A DNA stretch of 64,000 nucleotides from Apteryx mantelli (taxonomy: Eukaryota; Chordata; Aves; Apterygiformes; Apterygidae), in NCBI RefSeq assembly GCF_036417845.1, contig NW_027118693.1:3172001-3236000 (forward strand). The letters run 5' to 3'. Below are positions 11,761 through 23,263 of this stretch, in pieces (the stretch's first letter is position 1; each line of letters starts with the position of its first letter). Both the position numbers and the translations under genes were made by a program. The notes under the pieces were generated by a model. It searched no databases. It had not been told where the DNA came from and was given only the letters and a program-made list of their open reading frames with translations.

Positions 11761-12720
11761 ATGTTGAACCATACAACTGTCACAGAGTTCCTTCTCTTGG
11801 GCTTCCCCTCCCTCCACCATCAGGAGTACCTAATAGCAATCACTTTCCTGGCTTCCTACCTGGTGATCTTAGCTGGAAACCTGCTGATCATTGCCCTCAT
11901 TCTTTCTGACCAAGACCTCCACAGACCTATGTACTTTTTCCTCTGCAACCTCTCCTCTTTGGAGATCTTCATCACTACATGCATCATACCCAAAACAGTA
12001 GCAAGCTTGTTGATGGGCAACAAAGCCATCTCCTACCCAGCTTGCTTAACTCAGTTCTATTTTTACTCCTTCTTTGGCATCATCGAGTTTGTCCTTCTGG
12101 CTGTCATGTCCTACGACCGTTATGTGGCCATATGCTACCCTCTTCAGTACCCCATGCTCATGAACAGTCAGCTTTGTGTTCAGCTCCTGTTGGGGTCATG
12201 GACTGCAGGCTTCGTGTGCGCCACTGTCCCCACTGTCCTAGTTGCCAGGCTGCCCTTCTGCAGTGCCAGTCGTATTGACCACTTCTTCTGTGACGTGCTT
12301 TTGACGTGCGTGCTTTTGATCAAGTTGGCCTGTGCAGAAACACAGATTGTGGAGCTGATAGGTTTCATGATCTTTTCCATCATCCTGCTTGGCTCACTGG
12401 TCATGACAGCAATGTCCTACCTATACATCATTAACACCATCCTTAGGTTGCCCTCAGCTTCATCGAGGAACAAGGCATTTTCTACATGCTCCTCTCACTT
12501 CACCATTGTCATCTTGGGCTACGGTAGCTGCATCTTCCAGTATATGCGGCCTTCAAGTCACCACACTTCCTATAACAAAATGGTGGCCCTGATCAACACA
12601 ATGATAACTCCTCTGATGAGCCCCTTTATTTTCAGCCTGAGGAACGAGCAGATGAAGAAAGCTCTCAAGGTGGGCTTGAAGAGAAGTGTGATAATCTCCA
12701 GAAAATGTTTTTCCTTCTGA
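11761..12720 (+). CDS. Olfactory receptor, OR6/OR6C-like, right-arm copy (intact)
   Basis: Single-exon OR of 319 residues, twin of the gene at 5,923-6,870 and roughly 90% identical to it. The ATG at 11,761 begins the same MLNHTTVTEF N-terminus; CTCACTGCAG shortly upstream is a plausible splice acceptor. GN of TM1, PMYFF, MSYDRYVAIC, HFFCD, KAFSTCSSH and the shared SPFIF in TM7 are all present. It is four residues longer because a 12-base in-frame near-tandem duplication turns the stretch after HFFCD into VLLTCVLLIK, adding an extra cysteine at the ECL2/TM5 border. The frame is open throughout. Many differences from the twin lie in TM4-ECL2, which shapes the ligand pocket. An OR14-type upstream module lies just 5' of it, unlike the left copy. 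Confidence 0.93.
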   Translation: MLNHTTVTEFLLLGFPSLHHQEYLIAITFLASYLVILAGNLLIIALILSDQDLHRPMYFFLCNLSSLEIFITTCIIPKTVASLLMGNKAISYPACLTQFYFYSFFGIIEFVLLAVMSYDRYVAICYPLQYPMLMNSQLCVQLLLGSWTAGFVCATVPTVLVARLPFCSASRIDHFFCDVLLTCVLLIKLACAETQIVELIGFMIFSIILLGSLVMTAMSYLYIINTILRLPSASSRNKAFSTCSSHFTIVILGYGSCIFQYMRPSSHHTSYNKMVALINTMITPLMSPFIFSLRNEQMKKALKVGLKRSVIISRKCFSF

Positions 12721-15463
12721 GGAGAGATTTTGTATGTGGAAGGAAAACAGAGGGGGGATGGAACAAATGATTAGGATTCATTTGCTGAAATTACACCTTT
12801 CTTTCTTAGCAGTGTGGAGTTTCATGAAATCACACCAGTTTCTCTCCTGAAACATATAACCATGATAAAACCTAAGCCTTAGATAGGGAAGCCTTTCAAA
12901 TGGTCTGAAAGCACTTTACAAACCCTGGTGAATACCCTGGTGATGGTGGTTTCTAAGAGCGGAAACTGAGACAGAAAGCAGCAAGCTGAGGAGTTCCTCC
13001 TTCCTTGGCACACCAAATTCTCAAGACGGTTCGCCTTCCTCCAGTTTGGATGCAGCTTCTCCTTGTCACACAATCTCGTTTGCCTGTTTATTTTGGTGAC
13101 AGAACTTTGTTGAACCTCTTTGCCTTTAGAAAGAGACAGAAAACAGGTAGAACAACAGAAAAAGAGAACAATAATGGCTTTATTTCTCTGCTAAGTGGCA
13201 CTTACTTCTCCCCATTAATCTCCTGGTAAGGACAAGAACATAGACAAAATAAAGTCTAAATTACCCACCTAACATCAGCTCTCTTTTAAGCTGCAACTAA
13301 ATCCAGAATATTGGTCAGTAATTTAATTGTTGAGTAACAATGCAATTATTCTCAGATCAAGCTTAATAAAATAAATGCCCAGTCCTTATGATACAATACT
13401 GTTAGAGCCAATACTTTATCTGATAGAACAGATTCACGCAGTAGGATTAGTTTGTCCACATATAAACATTTGTAACTTAAATGCCCTAAGCTGAGTGCAT
13501 TGCCTGCCCTCCTTTGATCATGGGGAAGAATCAGCAGTCTAGAGGATTATACCATCTCCTCTTATGCTAATTGTCCATAGCACTTCAGAGGAACTATACT
13601 GAGCATAGAATTGGAAGCTCAACTTTTTCATAGGAAATGCCAGGTGCACTGAACCACATGCTGGGCAATGTGTTATAATTTGTGCAAGTGAGGGAGTTTA
13701 CATCAGTGAGTTCTGTCCTCTGCAGCCCCAAGGATTAGATCTAGACCTTAAGTTCTCTCCAACCCCTTCACCAAACAAAAGCAAACAAAAAATTCCTTTT
13801 CTCTAATCCTTGTCATGGTATTGCCATTTTGTAATTTTCATGGATTCATTTTCATTCATGATTTGCAAGACAAATATGTTGTTTTGGAATGAGAATCAAA
13901 ACCAGAATTTGTTTATTCGTTTTAAATAAGAGATTGTCATTCTATCTCAGAGACTTTTATTATTTAAATCACTTCCTCCCAAAAGTACAGCAAACCAAGA
14001 TGGATGAGTTTAGTCTAAATGTCTAGCATGGAAATTTCGAAGGTAGTTAGTTGGATGACTCCCATCCCCTTTAAGTTGGCAAAGAATCCCACCAAGACAT
14101 CTTCAGTGAAGAGACTTTGGAATCACAAGCAGTGCTTTAACTTAGTTATCTTAGGCATCTTATTGTGAAAAATCCCCCTCAAAGTCACTCTGGCACTAAT
14201 GTCCCTGATATTTCTGGGTAGATAGCTACAGTTGACTATCTGTGTGAGAGCTGCACCTCTGGTTACAGCATAGAAATAACAGAACCTCACTGTTTGTCCA
14301 CTGCTACCTCTACACCAATATCTTAGGTGCTTGCTTTGTTCTGATGGCCTGACCTCCAGACTGTTCACCTTATTCACACCAGGGAAAAGTCCAGGTGCAG
14401 TGGTGGGACAGTTCATTCAGGAATTTGCTTCTTCCATTGAAGGAACAGGTCACTGCAAGAGCTGCTCCTTGCAAGGGGTACAAACAAGACCGTGCTGGGT
14501 GTTGCTTCCTCTGCTCTGTGCAGACGTCAAACTGTATTTTATGCCCTAAGGCATGCAGCACATATCCTCACTGCCACGCTACAAAACAAAACAAAGCACA
14601 CGTTTTGTCAGCGGTGATCAACAGCCCTCACTTGATTTCATGTGCCTTGAATGGAGGAAACGCACACAAAACTACGTGCCTGTGTCTCTGGGCTGCAGGG
14701 GCACCACGTGGGCCAGCAGACACCCAGGAGGCCCAGAAGTTAAGCAATATGAGCAGCATTTCCTGACAACAGGGTCTGCTTCCTGTGATGGATGTGCACA
14801 GTAAATAACAGACTTTCTTCTGTGGATAAAGGTCCCCTAAATAGCTACCCACCTCCTTGATACCTGAGCTGCATGAATAATGGATTTTTTTTTAATAGGT
14901 GAATTGAAAATGAAATAAGTAAATAAAAAAAAAGGTGGACTTTGAGGACTTTGCTAAATGAACACAGAAATATTCTAGTCCACTGCAAAGCCTTTCTTAG
15001 ATCTAAAATGTTATGTTCCTTCTGAAAGTACTGACAACAGAAGTTGCATTCACCCCAGCCAGCGAGAGGGTGGCCCTGAAGCTCTTGTGTTGCCTACTCC
15101 TGTAAAGGCATCAGTAACATGCTCCATGAATGTGACAGGAGAAAGTAAGTGCCCAAAGTAAGTTTCTAAGATCTGCATGAGAGAACGTAGGCCAGAAATC
15201 ATTTGTATTCCATTACTTTCTTCCCAAAAGACTGTGTCCATGCTGCCATCCAACAGAGTAGGTCTTCTTTCTGCACAAAACTTTCAAACATTTTTGCTTC
15301 CTTCTGACAGAAATATGATGATATTCCTCTTTAGTTTCATCCTAAATTATAAACCAGCTCAAGTGAGATAAATAATTTTCTGCAGCTGCCTATTCCTGTT
15401 CCCAAGTATAAAGGGAGGCCAAATGATTAACACAAACTAAGACAGCTCAACTCCACAAGTGCA

Positions 15464-15851
15464 CACATTATTATAAAGGCTGTTAACCAAAATCTTAATA
15501 GTGTTCTACGTGATTCAAACATAAATGGACATGATTACATGCAAAATATAGTCCATTTGCCTGTTTTTCTGAATAGCCGTGGGCTTAGTAACGCAAAAAA
15601 GCTGATGGTAGCTTCAACAACCAATGGAGATGTTCCTTATACAGATAATGCAGGTAAGGTTATACAGGAGAATTATATGTAAGTTATAAAAGCAATGATG
15701 GTAAAATCTATTTTTTAGAACAAACTATTTAAATAATTGGCAGATCATTAATGATACTTTATAGCTCAAATACATATGAATGGAGAAAATACTTATTTTT
15801 TTTTTTCTAATGGGATTACACGAAGAAGTTGACAGGAGAGTTTCTCAGAAC
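15464..15851. other. Right-arm-specific insert between 38-bp direct repeats
   Basis: The 38 bases at 15,426-15,463 are repeated exactly at 15,852-15,889, enclosing 388 A/T-rich bases absent from the left arm, which has one copy (about 3,199-3,236). The duplicated flank is too long for an ordinary target-site duplication. No known element recognised inside. Confidence 0.85.
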
Positions 15852-15977
15852 ATTAACACAAACTAAGACAGCTCAACTCCACAAGTGCAAAGGCCACCCT
15901 ACCAGACTTCTGCTAAGTCACTGTTTTCACAGAGGGACTCCATATGATCTTTTGATAATGCACCCTACAAGCTTGGG

Positions 15978-16640
15978 AAGAGAGTTTCCCCTGTGTCAGT
16001 ATGATTCCAGCCCCCCAGTTTGTTGTGTGATAAGCACAAAAGAACAATCTACAGATAAGCAGCTTGTAGCAGCATGGGTGCCCTCTTCCCTTTCTGCTCC
16101 CTGGAAGACATGGACCTGACTGCATATTTCAACACTACGCAAGTTCAAGACGGAAGCGTATTCTGGAAAAGGAACTAAGGGGTGGAAAGGGAATGGCCAT
16201 GAAGGGACAAATGTTGAGAGAGGAAGCTAGAATTAAAATTTTCAAAACTACCTCTTCATGCCATGGTAGCGACTTCTTTAATCCTGTAAACATTACTACA
16301 CATCTGGCACTGATTTTTTTTGCCATAATTGTGAATATAATTCATGTACCTGCTTCCCAGCTATCCTAAACACAGGAGTTGTTCCAAAGCTATATTAGAA
16401 CAGGAAAGTATTAAAACTCAGCTTGCTCTTTCTCAGATCAGGTGACAACAGGCTGCTCAGTTTTGGAATCTGTCTCCTGAATATGTCTACTTCATGCAGA
16501 TCACTAACCATCTCTCTTGGGCTGAAGACGCACATTCAGACAGATGCAGGCATGCATGGTTAAATGCATCTTTTCTGTCATGATATGAACGATAAAAAAG
16601 AACTGCTTGGGGATGGGATTATCAATGGCAACCTGAGCAT
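15978..16640. other. Gene-free stretch outside the right arm
   Basis: No coding sequence, RNA or named repeat seen between the palindrome and the OR fossil. Confidence 0.5.
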
Positions 16641-17030
16641 CTTGATTAGAAGAGTGAGGGCTGTGTAAAAGACAGAAAACCCTTTGCTAGGGGTTGGCAG
16701 GGTGTTGGGTTTTGGTAAGAGATACACAATGATTAGGGTGCTGTAGAAATTTTTACTACAGTGAGGTGGAAGGAGATGGCTGAGAAAGCCCTCTGTCTTT
16801 CTCTGGTAGAAGGGGTCATCAAAATAGTGAATAGGGTACTAACACATCCCATGCCTGGCAGAATTGAAAGGCGTGGGAATGCTGCTCAGCAATCACCAGC
16901 ATAACAATGTGGATATTCCCCAGGAAGGTCATAATGCAGATAACTAGAACCAGTGGGAAGAGGAAGGTCTGAAATTCTGGGACATTAGTGCACCCTAGAA
17001 GGCTGCTTTTGGTAACAGATGTCCCACCGT
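16641..17030 (-). pseudogene. Olfactory receptor fossil with TM2-TM5 deleted
   Basis: Read on the minus strand, the sequence begins with an OR N-terminus and TM1 (CTNVPEFQTFLFPLVLVI, then FLGNIHIVMLVIAEQHSH) that closely matches the OR11/OR10-like pseudogenes elsewhere in the window (GNILIVVLVVADQHLH). After about 40 bases it jumps to the ICL3-TM6 region (RQRAFSAISFHLTVV, where ORs have RQKAFSTCSSHLTVV). In a second frame TM6-TM7 follows (YSTLIIVYLLPK, then FSVFYTALTLL). Thus TM2 to TM5 are gone and there is at least one frameshift near TM6. It cannot encode a receptor. The family assignment rests on TM1. Confidence 0.85.
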
Positions 17031-20000
17031 CCCACGTCTATTCCATAGGATAGCACTAGATGGCCACTGGAAATGGACATTCATGAAGTTCATTTGAAAC
17101 ACGCTAGTGTAACTTTGTTAGGCTTAAACATGAGAAACATATGAAACCAGAATACATCATGTGCTCATTCAAAACTTTTGTGCTTAACAAAACTCTTAAT
17201 TTCTCCTACTAGCCACCCTGTGGATTAGAGGCAATGAGAAGCTCATTAGGGTTCCCACAGTCTTACAAACTCCCAGGGGAAAGTTGCCCAGCGTGAAGTG
17301 AAATCACAGGACTAAAGTGCCTTGGAGGTTTAATGGGGCTTGCTGAGGGCTGTTAGAGATAGAGCTGCTGCCAGAAGTCCATGTCCCTCCCCAAGCACTG
17401 ATTAGACCAGACCATCAGAGGCACCACTTGCAGGAAGACAAAGGAAAGGGACAGAGGTTCTTCCCTCAAGAAGCACCTTTGATGTGGGGTGCCTCTTCCA
17501 TTTTTGACACGCATGCACTCACAGAGTTTTAATGCTTTGCTTCAATGCAGTCTACACATCCCTGCAGCCCCAGCCCTGCATAACTCTCCCCACATCATCC
17601 TCCGTCCTCAAGCAGTGCCTCTCAGGGCTGAAATATAATCCTTGCAACTTCAGTCTTCCTGATACTCCTCAGGCCTAGCCTGCAGGCCCCCTGCAATCTG
17701 ACCCCATCTGTTGGTACCCAATGTCTTCACAAGGAACCTCATGGTATCCAAAAACTGCTCCGCATCCCCCAGATCCCACTGTTTGAGTGGTGCCTCTCAA
17801 TCAGAAATCACAAGCCACGCTATGTAACACCTGCCCTTTTTATCCCTGAACTTCCACTCACCACCAAAAGTTTTAATCTTCAGCTCCTTCTTCTCCCGGC
17901 TCATGAAGTGGGCACTTGGGATGCTCTGTAGTGTGTAAAGTTATCTGCACGGGGCTGGTAAATGAAACCAGGGCATGCAAGAAACTGGCAGCCACCTGCT
18001 GCAACAGCTAGATAACAGGCTGGATATCCTAGGACATGTAAAATGGCACTAGACAGCTGCTTAAGCCATTGAAGGCTGGTCGGTGGAATTACTCCCCAGC
18101 CCTATGAACTGAGTTCATTTCCATGTGAGATCAACTACGCAGCTCATGTGGAGGTACCTGCACAAGAACACCCACAGTCAGGTGTCTAGCTCTCTGAACT
18201 GAATCTTCTCTGAGGCATCTTCCTTAGGATGATTTGCATCCCATTGGAAAATCAACTTGTTCTCTTCATTGATGGCCAGGGTGCATCAAGCTGTGGCTGT
18301 CTGCACTTAAAATATCTCCATTTAGCCAAGGCAGAATCTCTTCCTGGGGTCTTCATTTCTCAAGGATAGAGAACACTTTTTCCATCCAAACCCTCTCCCC
18401 ACCCCAGCTCACCCCCTGCAAAAAAGCAAAGCAAAGCAAAAGAAACAAGACTTGAGAGCTGGAGAAAATGCTTTGCTGTGAGGGTTTCAGATTCTGCCAT
18501 AGGCACAGGAACTTCCTCCCACGGAGCCCCCTCCCCAGCTAGCAGGGAAGGGCAGGGATGGGGTGCAGTAAGGAAACGTAGCTTGTGAGCTGTATGGCAA
18601 GAGCTGTGAGAAGGGGTTGGATACTGATGTACTGTTTAATAGACTACAGTCAGGAAGCAGTCAAGGGGACATTTTACCCAGAAGAACTTCCAAAAATGAA
18701 CCCTGAAGAGAACAAAATCTACAAAATTGAGACGATCATTGCTGTAAAGGAAGAAAGAAACAGCTGCTGGTAAAATGCTATGGCTGGTCCATAAATTGAA
18801 CAGTTGCATAGAAGCCTCCCAAGTGTGCACACCTAATTTTGGGGGATGGAGTGGGGGAAAAAGAGGATAGAGGACAGTGTTTTTCACATCGTACTGCTTA
18901 GCAATGCCAGCACCAGGGTTTGCCACCAAACCCAACTCAGACTTTGCCACAGAGCAGGTGAGGACCCTGGAGCACTCAGGCAAGTGAGAGCTGGGGCTGA
19001 CAGAAGTACAGTACCTGCACAGCTGGATTAACATCAAAGATAAACTACCTTTGGAACCGCGCTGCTGGGTATGGCATGGCACTATCCTTCACAGAGAGGC
19101 TGTTCACTGCCCCTCTCCATCCTGGTGGATAGCAGGAACAATCTTACTAGCCCCACAGCAAAGCATCAATGATTAACTTGCCAGACATAATCCTGGTCTA
19201 CATGGTATAATTAAGAGAACAAAGCTTAAAATAGATGAAATCTTCAAAGCTTTTGTACAGCCGGGGGCTAGTGCAGGGGAATTAGCTGCCTGATTTAGAA
19301 TTTAGGTCTCAGCTCGGATCTTAGCTTAGCTTAAGCTCAGAGCTAAGATTTAGACCTGAGCTTGAACTAGATGCTCTGACAACTGAAATTAGGTGGAAAA
19401 ATATTCTCCTGCATATCTCCGTATTCGTATTTCCTTATTCCTGGGGGTAGCAGGACCTTAATATCCCACACTCACATACTTGATACTCCCATTCTTTTGC
19501 AGTGCAGCCATTTCAGGCTATTCTGAATGCCACACAGCTGACACCTGAGAGAGCACTGAGTTACTTGCCAAGGCTTACACTGTGGAGCAGGCAGAAGGCA
19601 GAGGCAGGACCTATCAGCCACTTCTGGAGTTGCATCCTGGTTCTTCAAGTGTCCCGTATGAACAGAAAGCAACATGGAGCTCCAACACAAGCGTGGAACT
19701 GCAATGAGATCAAACTCCCAATAACACACTGAGGAAGAGGACTAAACTGTCTCTTTTTTGTTGGCAGTTTGCACTATGTTAACCAGATGTGGACCTAGAA
19801 TAAGATGATGTCCAGGATGAGATGGGAGCTGGGGCATTTCTGAGCAAGAAAGGAACAATTTGGCACAAGCTTTTGCTTTTGCAAAATTGAGTTCTTATAT
19901 ATTTCTCTGCTCTATCCAAGCACTACATGAAGGCAAACTGGACCTGATTTGTCCTGGGTGAATGCATGTTAAGCCCCCTTTCTACAGCTAGAATGGCAGC

Positions 20001-20489
20001 TGTGACGGGGAATGAGAAACAGAAGTGATAACTGCAAATAGCTAAAGAATGGAGGAGGTGCAATCAGTCACAGACAATTGTATACACCTTGGAGAAAGCT
20101 GCAAAGTCTAAGCTGCTCTTCTGTACTTCCTCTGGGGTCCATGGAGAGAGCCTTCCTTAAGGAAATCCATTGCTTTCTCTTTCATTTGTGCAGAGCACTT
20201 CTGGGAAATCACTCTCTTCATAATGTTTCCTGTTGGCCAAGGAGACCATGTCTTCATCTGGAGGAAAGATGATGGTCCACAAAGGGAGCAGATACTTCTA
20301 GAGTGGTTTCAGCTGCCCACATGAAGTAGGATAAGTCATGCCTCCTAAATTCTGCCTTTTCTTCCTGGGGAATCAGAAGAGAGGCTTGATGATAAGGTCA
20401 GATGTAGCTATTATATTAAAGACATCTATACTTGGGCAAGAGAGATCCTTCAGCAGACTTTCAGCTGGCAGAATTAGAGAGCCGTGAAG
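17031..20489. other. Intergenic stretch, no gene seen
   Basis: No supported coding region, RNA gene or named transposon. It includes a small hairpin (19,291-19,366). The longest open frame, 148 residues on the minus strand near 18.6-19.1 kb, has no recognisable domain and I do not consider it a gene. Confidence 0.5.
19291..19366. repeat. Imperfect hairpin rich in AGCT/TTAG words
   Basis: AGGTCT and ATCTTAGCT on the left pair with AGCTAAGAT and AGACCT on the right around a 14-base loop containing TTAAGCT. The stem is interrupted by an 8-base/2-base bulge. Function unknown; it could be chance or a small fold-back element. Confidence 0.5.
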
Positions 20490-20690
20490 CCATTCCATTC
20501 TGACTGGACATAAAGGAAAAAATGACCACGAGGAGAGTCAGGTGTTGGAACACATTGCCCAGACAGGCTATGGAGTGTCCCCTCTTGGAGGTTTTCAAGA
20601 CGCCACAGGACAAGCCCAGAGCCTCCTGGTCTGACTTCACTACACACCATGCTCCGAGCAGCTGCGCAGCGTGGATGACCTCCCAGGGTT
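20490..20690 (+). mobile_element. CR1 LINE fragment, old
   Basis: Contains the CR1 3' ORF2 stretch corresponding to GTGTTGGAACACATTGCCC, followed by GGAGGTTTTCAAGAC and a decayed 3' UTR. No terminal 8-mers remain. Noticeably diverged. Confidence 0.7.
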
Positions 20691-22407
20691 CCTCTCTCCC
20701 TTTCACACTCAGTGGAGAGGCAGAGGAGTCTCCTTGTCATGAGGTGCAAGTCAAAGAGAGCTGAGAGGAATCATGCCCTCCTGCTCCCCTTGACCTAAAG
20801 CAGGGGCGGAGGAGAACGCTGTGCACCTCCCGTGTAGGAAAGAGGAATCCTGTGTGCGAGTCTGTAGCAGTAACTTGGCTTCCTCTGGCTCCCAGCAAGT
20901 CAGGTACCTTTGCCTCTGGGAAAGGTCTGGGTTTCCTCTCTCCTCAGAGGGCAGAGCCTGGCACCTCTGAGGGTGAGGCATGGCATCCCCCATTGCAAGT
21001 CTCCAAACGCCTGCTGACTCTGCTTTTCTGCCCACTGACCGCTCATGGAGCGTGCAAGGAGAAGCTGTGGCACCTGTCTCACTCTAGTTCTGCTCCATGA
21101 GTTTGAAGAGACCAGTGCTCATTCCCCTGGCTCGTGCTCACTCTTCCTAAGAGCATGCTGAAAGGCCATAGAGGTGTGGGCGAGGGCAGCTCAGAGCTTT
21201 CATCCCCACAGGGCTTCAGTTACCCAGGGCTCACTTTCTGCAGCACAAAGAGAAGCTGAGCTGCAGCAAGGACCTTCAGGAGACTCACTTGTGCCATAAA
21301 CACCAGAGACACTGCAGAGCAGGTGACATTCAGGTGCTGCTGAAGACTCACAGCAGGAGATGTTGAAAGACGAGTGCAAGGGCAGAGCAAGGAATGAGCC
21401 TTGGCTCAGGGTCTGCAGACAGACCAGGAAAGAGGGGGATGTAGTGGGGAAAAGGCCGAGGGGGAGACCCAGGCCTTGCCTTTCATTCTCAGTTACCATT
21501 GGAGGAAAGGTCACCACACCATGCTGAGGATTACAGGCAGCAGCTATATGTGCTGAGGCAGATCTGGGTGTTGTTAACGTGCCAGCGGCCCTTTGTGCAG
21601 TGACAACCAGGGAGGGAGACATGTGCCTCACTCCAGGCCTTTCCTTCATGTCTTCTTACTCCAGCTCACTCTTTCCCTCTCTTAGTCCTTGACACTGCTG
21701 AACAGAGATACAGGGAGCATGGCTGTGGTGCAGAGTGAGAGCTGTGTGGTTGCTGCAGGGCATCAACTGATGGGCACTCACACACTTCAGCTGAGAGAAA
21801 GAAGAGTTTGGGCAGAGTGTATGGGACCACTGTGCCTATACATGTGCCTTAATTTCCTGCCTCTCTGAATCTTTCTCTCTCTCTCCATCTTGCTTTTGTT
21901 TTAGGGATCAGTCTCAGTCTCCCAGCTCTCTCACAGTTGACTCTCAGCCATCCACCAAGGATGTGATCCACAGGCAGCAGTGAATCTGGGACACCCTCCC
22001 TATGGAAGCACCTTTGGCAACAATTCATTCCCCTATAGGCGGGGTGAATCACTGACTCATCCATCCCAGGAGCTCCCTGGACTGTCTAGATGGCTGCTTC
22101 AGCCTTCTCCAACGCACTGTACAAGGTCTAAAGTTTGCAGCAGGGAATCACCAGGGACATCATTTTCTGACCCCTGTGTTATGAAAGGGCAGAGGAGGAG
22201 TGGGCAAAGAGCTCTGTCTTGCAGCCATGGACTTTCCCTGGGCAGCTACTCAGGCGTGTGTCAGGGGTTTACCATAAGCATGTGCTTGACCCTGCTTCCA
22301 CACTACCTCAGTCCCCACTCACCCTCGGGGCACTCATCCGCCCTCATCACAATGCTGAACAGGGAGCCCTGAGAGCTCAGCTGGAAATGCTGAGGTCCAG
22401 GTGCTGT

Positions 22408-22432
22408 GCTGCTGCTGCTGCTGCTGCTGCTG
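22408..22432 (+). repeat. (GCT)n microsatellite
   Basis: About eight GCT units in the region upstream of the OR pseudogene; copy B of the duplication has only a short CAGCTGCTGGGCTGC at the equivalent place. Confidence 0.9.
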
Positions 22433-23263
22433 CAGGTGACAGCTCAAATGCTCTCAGAAATTAAAACTGAGGAGGAAAAGATGTGCAGGAAATGAACTTC
22501 CCTCTCCTTTTCCCTTCTTCCCCATACAACGATTCTCTTCCTCACGTTGCTTGGATGGCTCAGGTACCCCTTCTCTGGCATTCACTTTTTCCCCTCCCTT
22601 CTCTCCCAAGTTACACAACTGCTTGTAAGTATCCTCTCTAACAGTCCATTTACAGTCCCTTCCAAGACTGAGCTAGTAACTCCTGACCACTCTTTGTCAA
22701 CAGAAAGAGATGGACTGTCCAGTGCAGAATCATCTCCTCAGAAAGCACGTGTTTCAGGGAGTTGAGACCACTAACTCCGTTCAGTGTGCATCCTTCTTCT
22801 GTGAGAAGAAGCAACCTTTGGCGTGATGTGTTCCCCTAAAGGCTATTTTTGCATGATGGGGCTTTTTCTCTCTGGCACATCTGCCTGTTGCTCGAGAGCA
22901 GAAGGATTTGGCCAACAGCTATGCTGCGTATTACCAGGAATAACTTCAGGCATAGTAGGCTAAATATGAGCAAATGTACATTCCTTTTTAATCCACACAG
23001 TGAAATAGGCACCTCAATGGAGCAGCTTATCTGTCTCATCAGAGGAGGTTCCCCTAGGATGAGCAGTTTTGCCCTCCACAAGAACCTGTTCCTGTCCTTT
23101 CACTAGGAATGAAGCCCCTAAACCAAATGTGAATTCAGTCAGATGAGTGCAAATCTCATGTTGTCTCTGTCAACCTTTTTACCACAAACACAGAAGCGCA
23201 TGCTCTTTCTCTGCGGTTCCCCTCCTGCCAAGTGGGTTTGACAAGAAGGACCTGCAGCACTAC

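Larger units (their letters stand above)
11498..15977 (-). repeat. Right arm of large inverted repeat (palindrome)
   Basis: Reverse-complement partner of 3,099-7,923. It lacks the 745-base left-only segment and carries an extra 426 bases near its outer end (see 15,464-15,889). Its outer end at about 15,977 shares a short CTCTCTT-like stretch with the left outer end, so the exact breakpoint is ambiguous by several bases. Confidence 0.95.

Noticed and set aside
18636-19082. 148-codon minus-strand frame
   Set aside because: No recognisable motif or membrane topology consistent with an OR; likely chance.
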